A stretch of DNA of 64,000 bases from Halomonas sp. GT (GTDB taxonomy: Bacteria > Pseudomonadota > Gammaproteobacteria > Pseudomonadales > Halomonadaceae): assembly GCF_002082565.1 (NCBI RefSeq), contig NZ_CP020562.1:1488001-1552000 (forward strand). Direction: 5' to 3'. Shown here one piece after another: positions 47,870 through 57,000 of the stretch. Numbering within the stretch: position 1 is the first letter of the stretch; every line of letters begins with the position of its first letter. The notes below the pieces were generated by a model. That model searched no databases. It saw only the letters and a program-made list of their open reading frames with translations, and was not told the DNA's origin. Position numbers and translations under genes: made by a program.

Positions 47870-48880
47870 TCAGTTGAAAGACATCGTCGATAGCGCCTCG
47901 GCTAATGACTCAAGGCCGTAAATACTGCGCATGGTGGCACTCATCGCATGGGCATCCATCTCTACGATGCGGTTATTTCTAACCGCCGTCATTTCGCTAG
48001 TGACGGGGTCACTGTGCAGAAACTCACGTTTTGCTTCGATGTCGTCAGCAGGAAAACGACGACGATCCATGGAGGCGATAACAATCACATCAGGGTCAGC
48101 CTTGGCGATGCTTTCCCAGCCAACGGTGGGCCACTCTTCATCAGACTCAATGACATTGCGAATGCCCAGTTTTTCCATCATATAGCCCGGTGCGCCAAGT
48201 TGGCCGGCAACGAAAGGGCTAACCCCGAGATCCGTTGATGAAAACCAAAATACTGCCGAGAGGTCTTCTGGTAAATCAAGGCGACTTGCTAAGTTAATAG
48301 CGTGCTCTTCACGGGCGTTAAGATCGGCCACCAGGGCTTCACCAGCGTCTTGAACGTCATAAATTTCCGCCAGTTCAGTGATCCCTTTATAAATCGACTC
48401 CGTCGAGAAGGCGGCAGTGCGAGTACCATCGCCACCGGTAGAGTTATCCTTGGTGTCGCAATCGGCGGGCATGATGTAAGTGGCGATGCCTAGTTCATGG
48501 AACTGATCCCGGCTGGCCACGCTACCGGTGGGGCCCACGTGCCACTCATACTGTACCGCAACCAAATCAGGCCGCTTATTGACGACGGCTTCGAAGCTCG
48601 GGTCGTCGTTGGCGATTCGCTCGACCTGTTCATTGACGTCTGCAAACTGCGGCAAGACCGGATTAAACCAGACCGAAGTGCCGTTCACGCTGCTAGCGAG
48701 CTCTAGCGAATAAAGGATCTCCGTGGCCGACTGACCCACCGTGACCGTTTGCTCAGGTGCCGACGCCACACTTATCTCTACGCCGCAGTTGGTCAAGTTA
48801 ACGGGGTAAGTGGTGGTATCGGCCATCGCAAAAGAGACAGGCAGTAGCGCGGTGCTCAGTAGATAACACATGACCTTCAT
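47870..48880 (-). CDS. periplasmic binding protein of a metal-chelate/corrinoid ABC importer
   Basis: Solute-binding protein of 336 residues in the class III (FecB/BtuF) fold. Signal peptide: MKVMCYLLSTALLPVSFAMA. The mature N-terminus, YPVNLTNCGVEISV then VTVGQSATEILYSLEL, resembles the group annotated as F420-0 or iron-complex binding proteins more than BtuF. DPDVIVIASMDRRRFPADD is a family feature. The start at 48880 has GAAGG 9 nt upstream; an ATG at 48895 would add five residues without such a site. A Zur-box-like palindrome lies about 70-90 bp upstream. The ligand is not known. Confidence 0.82.
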   Translation of the reverse strand: MKVMCYLLSTALLPVSFAMADTTTYPVNLTNCGVEISVASAPEQTVTVGQSATEILYSLELASSVNGTSVWFNPVLPQFADVNEQVERIANDDPSFEAVVNKRPDLVAVQYEWHVGPTGSVASRDQFHELGIATYIMPADCDTKDNSTGGDGTRTAAFSTESIYKGITELAEIYDVQDAGEALVADLNAREEHAINLASRLDLPEDLSAVFWFSSTDLGVSPFVAGQLGAPGYMMEKLGIRNVIESDEEWPTVGWESIAKADPDVIVIASMDRRRFPADDIEAKREFLHSDPVTSEMTAVRNNRIVEMDAHAMSATMRSIYGLESLAEALSTMSFN

Positions 48881-48947
48881 GTCTAGGGCCTTCATATCTG
48901 GTATCCAGAGGGTTGATGATGTTTGATGAACATACCGACAATGGTAT

Positions 48948-48970
48948 TTATTGTTATGTTATAACATTTA
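48948..48970 (-). promoter_or_regulatory. Zur-box-like palindrome before the second ABC importer
   Basis: The core TTGTTATGTTATAACAT (48951-48967) matches the gammaproteobacterial Zur pattern ATGTTATANTATAACAT at 14 of 16 defined positions. ATGTTATAACAT (48956-48967) is itself a perfect 12-bp palindrome. It lies between the importer (-) and the chelatase gene (+), nearer the importer start. The surrounding 48881-49181 is AT-rich with no convincing gene. Another Fur-family regulator remains possible. Confidence 0.5.
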
Positions 48971-49181
48971 AATTAATTCAAGTGTTATATGTTAGCTATA
49001 TCTTAACTTATCTAGGCTGTCGCTGGGGACGACCTGGGTTTCGAACTGGCTTCAAAGCCGCGCCTTCCTCTATACTGCAATACTTTATTTCATCGTTTCC
49101 TTATGAATGGTTTTATCATTACTTATCAAATCATCATGAATCAAGTTCAAGCTTCGGGCATGCTCTGCATGGGAGGTTCGG

Positions 49182-50939
49182 TTGAGTGACTTTCCCTTTG
49201 TGGGCGTTGTTGGCCAGGAGGCGCTGAAAACTGCCTTGCTGCTAAATGCGATCAATCCGCACATTGGTGGTGTGCTAATCAGCGGCCCACGGGGCAGTGC
49301 GAAATCCACTCTGGCGCGGGCGCTGGCAGCGGTTTTGCCAAAAGACAGCAATGGCAAAAAGCCACCCTTTGTCACTCTGCCACTTGGTGCCAGCGAAGAC
49401 CGGCTAGTGGGAAGTCTAGATTTGCAAAAGGTGCTAGCCGAGCGTGAAGCCACCTTTCATGAAGGGCTCCTCGCCAAAGCCCATGGCGGGGTGTTGTATG
49501 TCGATGAAGTCAATCTGCTGCCAGATATGCTGATTGACCTGCTGCTGGACGTGGCCGCTAGCGGGGTCAATATCGTTGAGCGCGATGGCATCAGTCACTC
49601 CCACCCGGCGCGCTTTAGCTTGATTGGCACCATGAACCCAGACGAGGGCGAGCTGCGCCCGCAGCTGCTTGACCGTTTTGGGCTCTGTATTGAACAGGCT
49701 GACCGCGTCAGCGTTAAACAGCGCATTGCTATTGTTCAGCAGCGCGAAGCCTTTGACCGCGACCCTGAGGCTTACATAAAACAGTTTGCAGTAGAGCAGG
49801 CAGCGCTGACTCAGCAGCTTCGCCATGCCCAGCAGGCGCTAGCCTCAGTGACCAGCGATAGCTGGGTTTACGAGACGATTGCGACGCGCTGCGAAGCCGC
49901 CGGCGTTGAAGGCCTGCGGGCCGATGTTACCTGGCACCGAGCAGCCCAGGCTCATGCAGCCTGGCGGGGGGCGAAAAGCGTCAGCCAAGAAGATATCGAT
50001 ACGGTAGCGCCCTGGGTACTTGCCCATCGGCGGACGCTTTCATCAGACCCTCAACCACCTAATGAGCCGTCTGGGGGCGCAGCAGATAATCAACCAAGCG
50101 ATTCCCGAGACGGCCTAACTGGACAAGGCGGGCAAGGCTCTGCAGGACAAGGCTCTTCAGGACAGTGGGGCGCTATGCCGCCTATGGCACAGGCGTCTAT
50201 TCACCAGCCAGCGGTTAATCTGCCTGAGAGCAATACCTTTTCCCCGCGTGCGCAACATGCCGATACAGTGGCTAGCACAGGCAAAGGAAGTGTCTCCGGT
50301 CGAGGGCGCTCTCAGGCGGAAACCTCACGGCTAGACGGGTTCGCGACGCTGATTGCCAATCGTGGCCAGTGGCCTTGGCGGCAGTTAAAAATGCGCAAAT
50401 CTCGCGCAGGGCAGGCGATAGCCCATCTGGTGCTACTGGATACCTCTGGTTCCACCTTGGGGCAGCGTCTGTTAGGTCAAGCCAAAGGGCTGGTTGAGTC
50501 ACTGGTCACCCAAGCCTACGCTGCGCGGGAGCAGGTCGCGGTGCTGGGGTTTGGTAATGGTGGCGTGGTGTCGATACTCTCACGTCGTCGTGCTCCCAAA
50601 AACGTGCAAGGCACGCTTGACAGTGCCAAGGGCGGCGGTGGCACACCGCTGCGGGAAGCGATTATTGAAGCCAAACGGCTAATTCAACAGTGGCAGCGCC
50701 GCGAGCCCGGCTTAAAAGTGCGAACTTATCTGATTACCGATGGCCGCACACGGGAATCTGTTGACGACCTCGCCCCGTTAGGTGACTGCCTGCTGATCGA
50801 TACCGAGCAATCGAGAGTTAAACGCGGGCAGGGCGTACGCATCGCCCAGCAACTTGGCGCTCGTTATTGGCCAGCCTCGTTTGGCAAACCATCTTTGGCA
50901 CCTTCTGTTTTTGCACATCAACCTGGGGAAAGCCCATGA
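49182..50939 (+). CDS. fused ChlI/ChlD-like chelatase ATPase subunit (probable cobaltochelatase partner)
   Basis: AAA+ and von Willebrand A domains in one 585-residue chain, as in the I and D subunits of magnesium chelatase. Walker A GPRGSAKST is at residues 35-43, Walker B GVLYVDEVNLL follows, and LIGTMNPDEGELRPQLLDRF is the sensor region. A Gly/Gln/Ser-rich linker covers about residues 285-370. The MIDAS motif starts at D420 in LDTSGST, with TDGRTRES later. The start is TTG at 49182 behind GGGAGG. Together with CobN it probably inserts Co2+ into hydrogenobyrinic acid diamide, in place of CobS and CobT. Confidence 0.88.
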   Translation: MSDFPFVGVVGQEALKTALLLNAINPHIGGVLISGPRGSAKSTLARALAAVLPKDSNGKKPPFVTLPLGASEDRLVGSLDLQKVLAEREATFHEGLLAKAHGGVLYVDEVNLLPDMLIDLLLDVAASGVNIVERDGISHSHPARFSLIGTMNPDEGELRPQLLDRFGLCIEQADRVSVKQRIAIVQQREAFDRDPEAYIKQFAVEQAALTQQLRHAQQALASVTSDSWVYETIATRCEAAGVEGLRADVTWHRAAQAHAAWRGAKSVSQEDIDTVAPWVLAHRRTLSSDPQPPNEPSGGAADNQPSDSRDGLTGQGGQGSAGQGSSGQWGAMPPMAQASIHQPAVNLPESNTFSPRAQHADTVASTGKGSVSGRGRSQAETSRLDGFATLIANRGQWPWRQLKMRKSRAGQAIAHLVLLDTSGSTLGQRLLGQAKGLVESLVTQAYAAREQVAVLGFGNGGVVSILSRRRAPKNVQGTLDSAKGGGGTPLREAIIEAKRLIQQWQRREPGLKVRTYLITDGRTRESVDDLAPLGDCLLIDTEQSRVKRGQGVRIAQQLGARYWPASFGKPSLAPSVFAHQPGESP

Positions 50940-51529
50940 GTGACGCTAGCCATTTAAACCGCATGCAGCGCAAAAAAGACGTGGTCGATGAGCGTATTAG
51001 CCGCGCCACTGAAGAGCGTGGCGTGCTGATTCTGCTTAAAGGCAACGGCAAGGGCAAAAGCAGCTCGGCCTTTGGCACCATGGCGCGTTCACTGGGGCAC
51101 GGTCAGCAGTGCGCGGTCATTCAGTTTATTAAAGGCCGCCGTGAAACCGGCGAATACCTGTTCTTTCGCGATCATCCCAAGCTTGATTGGCACATCATGG
51201 GCCACGGCTTTACCTGGGAAACCCAGAATCGCGAGCGAGACATCGAAGCCGCAGAGGCCGCCTGGGCAGTCGCCAAAGGACTGCTGGAGAACCCCGCTTA
51301 TCATATGATCGTGCTGGACGAGATGAGCTATATGTTCAAGTACGGTTATCTCGACCCCGAGCCAGTGGTGGAAGCGCTCAAACGTCGCCCGATGCACCAG
51401 AACGTCATCATTACTGGTCGCACTATGGCCACGCCGCTGCAGGAAATCGCCGATACCATTAGCGTTGTTCAAGATGAGCGCCATGCTTTCCGCGGCGGCG
51501 TCAAAGCTCAGGCGGGGATCGAATACTAA
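50936..51529 (+). CDS. cobO: corrinoid adenosyltransferase (CobA/CobO/BtuR)
   Basis: Transfers the adenosyl group from ATP to cob(I)yrinic acid a,c-diamide or other corrinoids. It has 197 residues. P-loop GNGKGKS at residues 36-42, VIQFIKGRRETGE, MGHGFTWETQ, VLDEMSYMFKYGYL and ITGRTM are the usual blocks. The ATG overlaps the stop of the chelatase gene (ATGA); an upstream in-frame start lies within that gene. Its stop shares a base with the next start. Confidence 0.96.
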   Translation: MSDASHLNRMQRKKDVVDERISRATEERGVLILLKGNGKGKSSSAFGTMARSLGHGQQCAVIQFIKGRRETGEYLFFRDHPKLDWHIMGHGFTWETQNRERDIEAAEAAWAVAKGLLENPAYHMIVLDEMSYMFKYGYLDPEPVVEALKRRPMHQNVIITGRTMATPLQEIADTISVVQDERHAFRGGVKAQAGIEY

Positions 51530-52899
51530 TGCGCATGCCAACCGCTAGCTGCCCCGCGCTGTTTATCGCTGCCCCGGCTTCCGGCCAGGGTAAAACCACC
51601 GTGACAGCGGGCTTGGCGCGGCTGCTGCGCAATCAGGGCAAGGTGGTGCGGGTGTTTAAAACTGGCCCTGATTATCTGGACCCGCAGATATTGGCTCAGG
51701 CATCAGGTCAACCGGTAGATCAGTTAGATCTATGGATGGCAGGCGAAGCTTACTGCCGCCAACGTTTTTATGACGCCGCCTGTGACGCGGATTTGATTCT
51801 CGTCGAAGGTGCCATGGGGCTGTTTGACGGCGAGCCCTCCAGCGCTGACTTGGCGGCCTTGTTCGCTATTCCCATGGCAATTGTCATGGATGTAAAAGGC
51901 ATGGCCCAGACCGCTGCCGCGCTGGTGTCAGGGCTTGCCAGCTTTCGTGATGACATCCATATCGCCGGATTAATCGCCAACGCCTGCGGCTCGCAGCGTC
52001 ATCGTGAGTTGATTGAGTCAGCGCTGCCGTCGGCGATTCCTTTGCTGGCCGCTGTGCCACGAGACCCTGATTTAGCGCTCCCCGAACGCCATCTTGGGCT
52101 GGTGCAAGCAGCGGAGATTCGCGAGGATTTAGAGGCACGCTTTGAAGCCGGTGCTAAAGCGCTGGAAGCCGCCGGGCTGCTGGACGCGCTCGCGGCGCTT
52201 TCACCCGTGACCTTTACCGCACCGCAAGAGCAGCTTGCGGCCGTTAAGCCGTTGCTCAAAAGCCATACCATTGGCGTGGCCCGTGACGCCGCCTTCAGCT
52301 TCGTCTATCAGGCCAACCTTGATCTGCTGGAGCAGATGGGTGCCACGCTGCGCTTCTTCTCGCCGCTGACGGATAACCGCCTGCCCGAATGCGATGCGCT
52401 GTGGCTGCCGGGAGGCTACCCGGAGCTTCACGCCCAGCAACTGGCAGGTAACAGCGCCATGCGTTCGGCCATTGAGGCTTTCTATCGCGCCGACAAGCCT
52501 ATTCTGGCCGAGTGTGGCGGGCTGCTGTACTGCCTGGAAAGCCTGACTGACTACGACGATATCATCTACCCCATGCTCGGCTTGCTGCCTGGGCAGGGGG
52601 CGATGCGCGGTCGGCGCGGCTGTCAGGGGATGCAAACTGCCGAATTGCCGGAAGGCCCGGTTCGTGGCCATGCGCACCACCGCTCTATGTCGGAAGGCAC
52701 TCCCGAGCCGATTGCTCACGGCCGCCGTCAGCGTCACCCCGCACCGGGGGAAGCGATTTACCGTCAAAAGCGCTTAACAGCGACCTATTTACATCTGTTT
52801 TTCCCCAACAATCCTGACGCTGTGGCGAGGCTTTTTTCCGCCAGCCCGGCGCACTGCGAACTGCAGCACAGCGAGGCATTTACCCATGCAGCCCAATAA
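51529..52899 (+). CDS. cobB: cobyrinic/hydrogenobyrinic acid a,c-diamide synthase
   Basis: Amidates the a and c side chains of the corrin ring with glutamine and ATP, 456 residues. The N-terminal dethiobiotin-synthetase-like domain has P-loop APASGQGKTT (residues 15-24), KTGPDYLDP and VEGAMGLFDG. The C-terminal glutaminase domain has LPGGYPELHAQQL and the nucleophile C329 in LAECGGLLY. In an aerobic pathway the substrate is the metal-free hydrogenobyrinic acid (CobB sense), which fits the presence of CobN. It overlaps cobW by 14 nt. Confidence 0.95.
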   Translation: MRMPTASCPALFIAAPASGQGKTTVTAGLARLLRNQGKVVRVFKTGPDYLDPQILAQASGQPVDQLDLWMAGEAYCRQRFYDAACDADLILVEGAMGLFDGEPSSADLAALFAIPMAIVMDVKGMAQTAAALVSGLASFRDDIHIAGLIANACGSQRHRELIESALPSAIPLLAAVPRDPDLALPERHLGLVQAAEIREDLEARFEAGAKALEAAGLLDALAALSPVTFTAPQEQLAAVKPLLKSHTIGVARDAAFSFVYQANLDLLEQMGATLRFFSPLTDNRLPECDALWLPGGYPELHAQQLAGNSAMRSAIEAFYRADKPILAECGGLLYCLESLTDYDDIIYPMLGLLPGQGAMRGRRGCQGMQTAELPEGPVRGHAHHRSMSEGTPEPIAHGRRQRHPAPGEAIYRQKRLTATYLHLFFPNNPDAVARLFSASPAHCELQHSEAFTHAAQ

Positions 52900-54007
52900 C
52901 GTACAGCTGAATAAGATTCCCGCCACGGTCGTGACTGGTTTTCTCGGCAGCGGCAAAACCACGCTGCTGGCCAATATTCTGCGCCAAGTGACCGGCAAGC
53001 GGATCGCCGTGATCGTCAATGAGTTCGGCGAGCAGGATATTGATTCCAGCCTGCTGCGCAGCTGTGCGCTGGGGTGTGAAGAGGGTAGCGAAGGCGGGCA
53101 GCTAGACGGGGAAGACGGCAGCATCTATGAGCTGGCCAATGGCTGTATCTGCTGCACCGTGGAAGAAGAGTTTCTACCGGTGATGAAAAAGCTGGTCGCC
53201 CGCCGCAATGATATCGACCACATTCTGATTGAAACCAGCGGTCTGGCACTGCCTAAGCCGCTGGTGCAGGCGTTTAACTGGCCGGATGTACGCCAGCACT
53301 GCACCGTCGATGCGATTATTACCGTGATTGATGGCCCTGCAGTGGCCGCCGGCCGTTATGCCAGCGATGTGGATAAGGTCGAAGCCCAGCGTCGTGCTGA
53401 TGAAAGCCTGGATCACGACCCCAGCCTGCGAGAGCTGCTTGATGACCAGCTAAGCGCGGCGGATTTGGTGCTGGTCAGCAAGGCGGACCTGCTTAGCCCG
53501 GAAGAGCGCACGCAGGTTGAAGCGGTGATTCAGTCACGGGTGAGCGAATCGGTAAAAACGCTGTTTATCGATCAGACCCAGACCACCGACACTGCCCAGT
53601 TGGAAGCGCTGATGGGCATTGGCGCGGCCAGCGAAGAGCATATTGACAGCATCACCAATCACCACGATAAGCACCACGCTGAAGGCGCGCATCACGACCA
53701 CGCCCACGATAACTTTGATTCCTGCGTGATTACCCTGGGTGAAGTGGATGGCGACGCCCTGGCCAGCAAGCTGCAGCAGCTGTTGAAAAGCCACGAGATT
53801 TACCGCGCCAAAGGCTTTGCCGCGATTCCCGGCAAACCCATGCGCCGGGTTATTCAGGCGGTTGGCGAGCGTTTGGAAGGTTACTTCGACCGGCTTTGGA
53901 GCCAGGACGAGACGCGCCAGACCCAGCTGGTCATTATTGGCAAATCGCTGGATAGCGCCGCGCTACGTGAAGCGCTAGTGGAAGCAGAGGTTCAAACGGC
54001 TAGCTAA
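52886..54007 (+). CDS. cobW: CobW, COG0523 GTPase/metallochaperone
   Basis: GTPase of 373 residues that is thought to deliver Co2+ to the chelatase. P-loop GFLGSGKTT at residues 18-26. VNEFGEQDIDSSLL and the metal-binding C-x-C-C at residues 87-90 (GCICCTVEEEFLP) follow, and ETSGLALPKPLVQ and SKADLL complete the G domain. A His-rich stretch, HHDKHHAEGAHHDHAHD (about residues 259-275), precedes the CobW C-terminal domain. It lies directly upstream of cobN and shares a base with it, as expected for a cobalt-loading factor. COG0523 includes zinc proteins, but the context favours cobalt. Confidence 0.93.
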   Translation: MQPNNVQLNKIPATVVTGFLGSGKTTLLANILRQVTGKRIAVIVNEFGEQDIDSSLLRSCALGCEEGSEGGQLDGEDGSIYELANGCICCTVEEEFLPVMKKLVARRNDIDHILIETSGLALPKPLVQAFNWPDVRQHCTVDAIITVIDGPAVAAGRYASDVDKVEAQRRADESLDHDPSLRELLDDQLSAADLVLVSKADLLSPEERTQVEAVIQSRVSESVKTLFIDQTQTTDTAQLEALMGIGAASEEHIDSITNHHDKHHAEGAHHDHAHDNFDSCVITLGEVDGDALASKLQQLLKSHEIYRAKGFAAIPGKPMRRVIQAVGERLEGYFDRLWSQDETRQTQLVIIGKSLDSAALREALVEAEVQTAS

Positions 54008-57000
54008 TGCACTTATTTGCCGCCAAGCCCGGGGGCTTTGTCGATGATGAAGGCATTATCGACCTGCAACAGAGCCCCGCCGAGGTCGTGATACTCTCCG
54101 CCGCCGATAGTAATCTGTCGGCGCTGGCCCAGGCGGTTGATCGCCTGGGAGAAGCCTACCCCTCGGTACGGCTAGCCAACTGGATGAATTTGGTAAAACC
54201 GGCGGCCTATGATCTCTATGAAGATCGGGTGCTGGAAAAGGCTCAACTGGTCATCGTCTCGCTGCTGGGCGGTAAAGCCTACTGGCAGTATGGTCATGAG
54301 CGCCTGCTCGACTGGGCGGCAGCCAAACCCGAACGCCAGCTGATTTTGGTGCCGGGTTGCGACGCACCGGATGATGCCTTGTTGGAAGATTCCACCATCG
54401 CCTTTGATGGCGCTTACCGGGTGTGGCGCTATTTAAGAGAGGGCGGTGTGGATAACGCCGAGCAGTTGCTGCGCTTTATTGCCAGCGAATGTTTATCGCT
54501 TTCTCTGGCTTGGCAGGAGCCGAAAGTTATTCCGGCCGCGGTAATCTATGCACCGCAAGACCAGCAGGCGTCAAGCCTAAGCGAGTGGCGTGATCGTCAG
54601 GTGCCAGGGCGGCCGGTGTGCCTGCTGCTGTTTTATCGCAGCCACTTGCAGGGGGCGAATACCGCTGTACCCGACGGGTTGCTGGCAGCGCTCAGAGAAA
54701 AAGGGCTAGAGCCGCTAGCGGTGGCCGTGGCCTCCTTGAAAGAGGGGCCATGCATTGATTTTATCAACCACCTGATTGAGCAAACCGGCGCCATGCTGGT
54801 AATTAATACCACCAGCTTTGCGGTCAATCGCAACGCCGACGGCCTGGATGCTCTGGGTGAAAAGCTACCCGACAGCCTGTTTGTGGGGCGTCCGGTAGTG
54901 CTCCAGGCGATTCTTGCCAGCAGCACCAGTGAAGACTGGCAGGACATGGCCGCCGGGCTGCATAGTCGCGATGTGGCCATGCAGGTAGTGCTCCCCGAAA
55001 TGGATGGTCGCATTATCACTAGGGCAGTGGGGTTTAAAGCCGAAGCCCACTATAACCCGCGCTGCCAGCTGGCAGTGACCCACCACGTGATTCATCCAGA
55101 ACGAGCCGCCTTTGTGGCCGAGCTGGCGCGGCGCATCTGTTCGCTACGGCTAATCCCCAATGGGCAGAAGCGTATTGCGCTGATTATGGCTAACTACCCC
55201 AATCGCGATGGCCGGATCGGTAACGGGGTCGGGCTGGATACCCCAGCATCGACGCTGCAGATTCTCAGCGCTCTGAAAGGGGCGGGTTATCCGCTCAGCG
55301 AGCTGCCGGAAAATGGCGATGGGTTGATCCGCCAGCTTCAGGGCGCGGTGACCAACGATCACGGAAGCCTCGACCAGCGCGCCTGCTGGCAGAGCATCAG
55401 CGTTGATGATTACCTTGCTTGGTTTAAAACCTTGCCCAGCGAGCTGCAAGAAACCGTATGGACGCGTTGGGGGGCGCCTCACGAAGACCCCAAATGCCGC
55501 CAGGGACGTTTGATGATCGCGGGTGTTCGACTGGGAGAGACCTTCGTGGGTATTCAGCCGGAACGCGACTTTATCGACGATCTCACCCAGTCCTATCATG
55601 ATATGGAGCTGGTGCCGCCCCACAGCTATCTGGCGTTTTACTACTGGCTGCGCGAGCACTATCAAGTCGACGCGGTTATTCACGTGGGCAAGCATGGCAA
55701 CTTAGAGTGGCTGCCGGGTAAAAGCATCGCCTTGAGCGCGGACTGCTGGCCGGATATTGCCCTGGGGCCGCTGCCGCACTTTTATCCGTTTATTGTTAAT
55801 GACCCCGGCGAGGGTGCCCAGGCCAAGCGCCGCAGTCAGGCGGTCATTATCGACCACCTGATGCCGCCGCTAGCGCGGGCCGAACTCTACGGCGCTATGG
55901 CTGAGCTTGAAGCGCTATGTGATGAGTATTACCAAGCGCTGGATATGGATCCGCGCCGGGAAGCGCTGATTCGCAGCCAGATTCTCGCCCACCTGCGTGA
56001 TACCGGCATCGATCAGGAGCTGGCGCACGCCGTCGACGGTTGTGAAAACAGTGCTGATGATGCCGACATTCTCAACGAGCTGGATACCTTTCTGTGCGAT
56101 ATCAAAGAGTCGCAGATTCGCCATGGCCTGCACATACTCGGCACGCTGCCGCCGCAAGAGAAGCGGGCGGGGACATTGGTAGCGCTGCTACGGCTACCCC
56201 GTGGTGAAGCGGTGGCCAGCCGCGGCCTGCTGCACAATCTAGCGAGTGATTTAGGGTTGGATTTTGATCCGTTAGCCGCTGGCAACGAACCTTGGCAGAA
56301 GCCTAAGCCCGTTGTTCTAAGGGAGCTGCTGGATACCCCTTGGCGCACCGGCGCGGATACCCGCGAGCGCCTGGAACTGCTGGCCGAGCGTTGGGTGGCC
56401 GACTACGTGTTAGCCCCTGGTTGCCTGAAGGAACTGGCCCAAGATTACCCCAATACGGCGGAGCAACTGCGCTATGCCCGCGAGCAGCTATGGGTCGCCA
56501 TGCAGCGCGGCGTGAAGATGGAAATTCAGTCGCTGCTCGACGGCCTAGAAGGTATCTTCGTTCCCGCTGGGCCTAGCGGCGCGCCCAGCCGAGGGCGGCT
56601 GGATACGCTGCCCACCGGGCGTAACTTTTTCAGCGTCGATAACCGCTCGATTCCATCGCCCGCCGCCTGGACGCTGGGGGAAAAATCCGCCCAGGCGTTT
56701 GTCGAGCGCTACCTGCAGGATAACGGCGACTATCCGCGCCGTTTGGGGCTTTCGATTTGGGGTACCGCCACCATGCGCACTGGTGGTGATGACATCGCTC
56801 AGGCCTTCGCGCTGATGGGCGTGCGTCCTAAGTGGTCGCTGGGCTCCCAGCGGGTGACTGATTTTGAAGTGATCCCCTCGATGCTGCTCAATCGCCCACG
56901 GGTAGATGTCACTCTGCGGGTATCCGGGTTCTTCCGCGACGCCTTCCCCAATGTGATCCGCCTATTTGATGCCGCCGTGCAGGCGGTGGCCAGTTATGAA

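Noticed and set aside
48913..49185. 90-codon + strand frame between the importer and the chelatase gene
   Set aside because: It spans the Zur-like palindrome and AT-rich promoter region, has no domain pattern, no Shine-Dalgarno and runs into the true chelatase start.
54633..55019. 128-codon - strand frame inside cobN, and several like it in cobN, cobG and cobB
   Set aside because: They are antisense shadows of GC-rich coding DNA, with no ribosome sites and no recognisable motifs.
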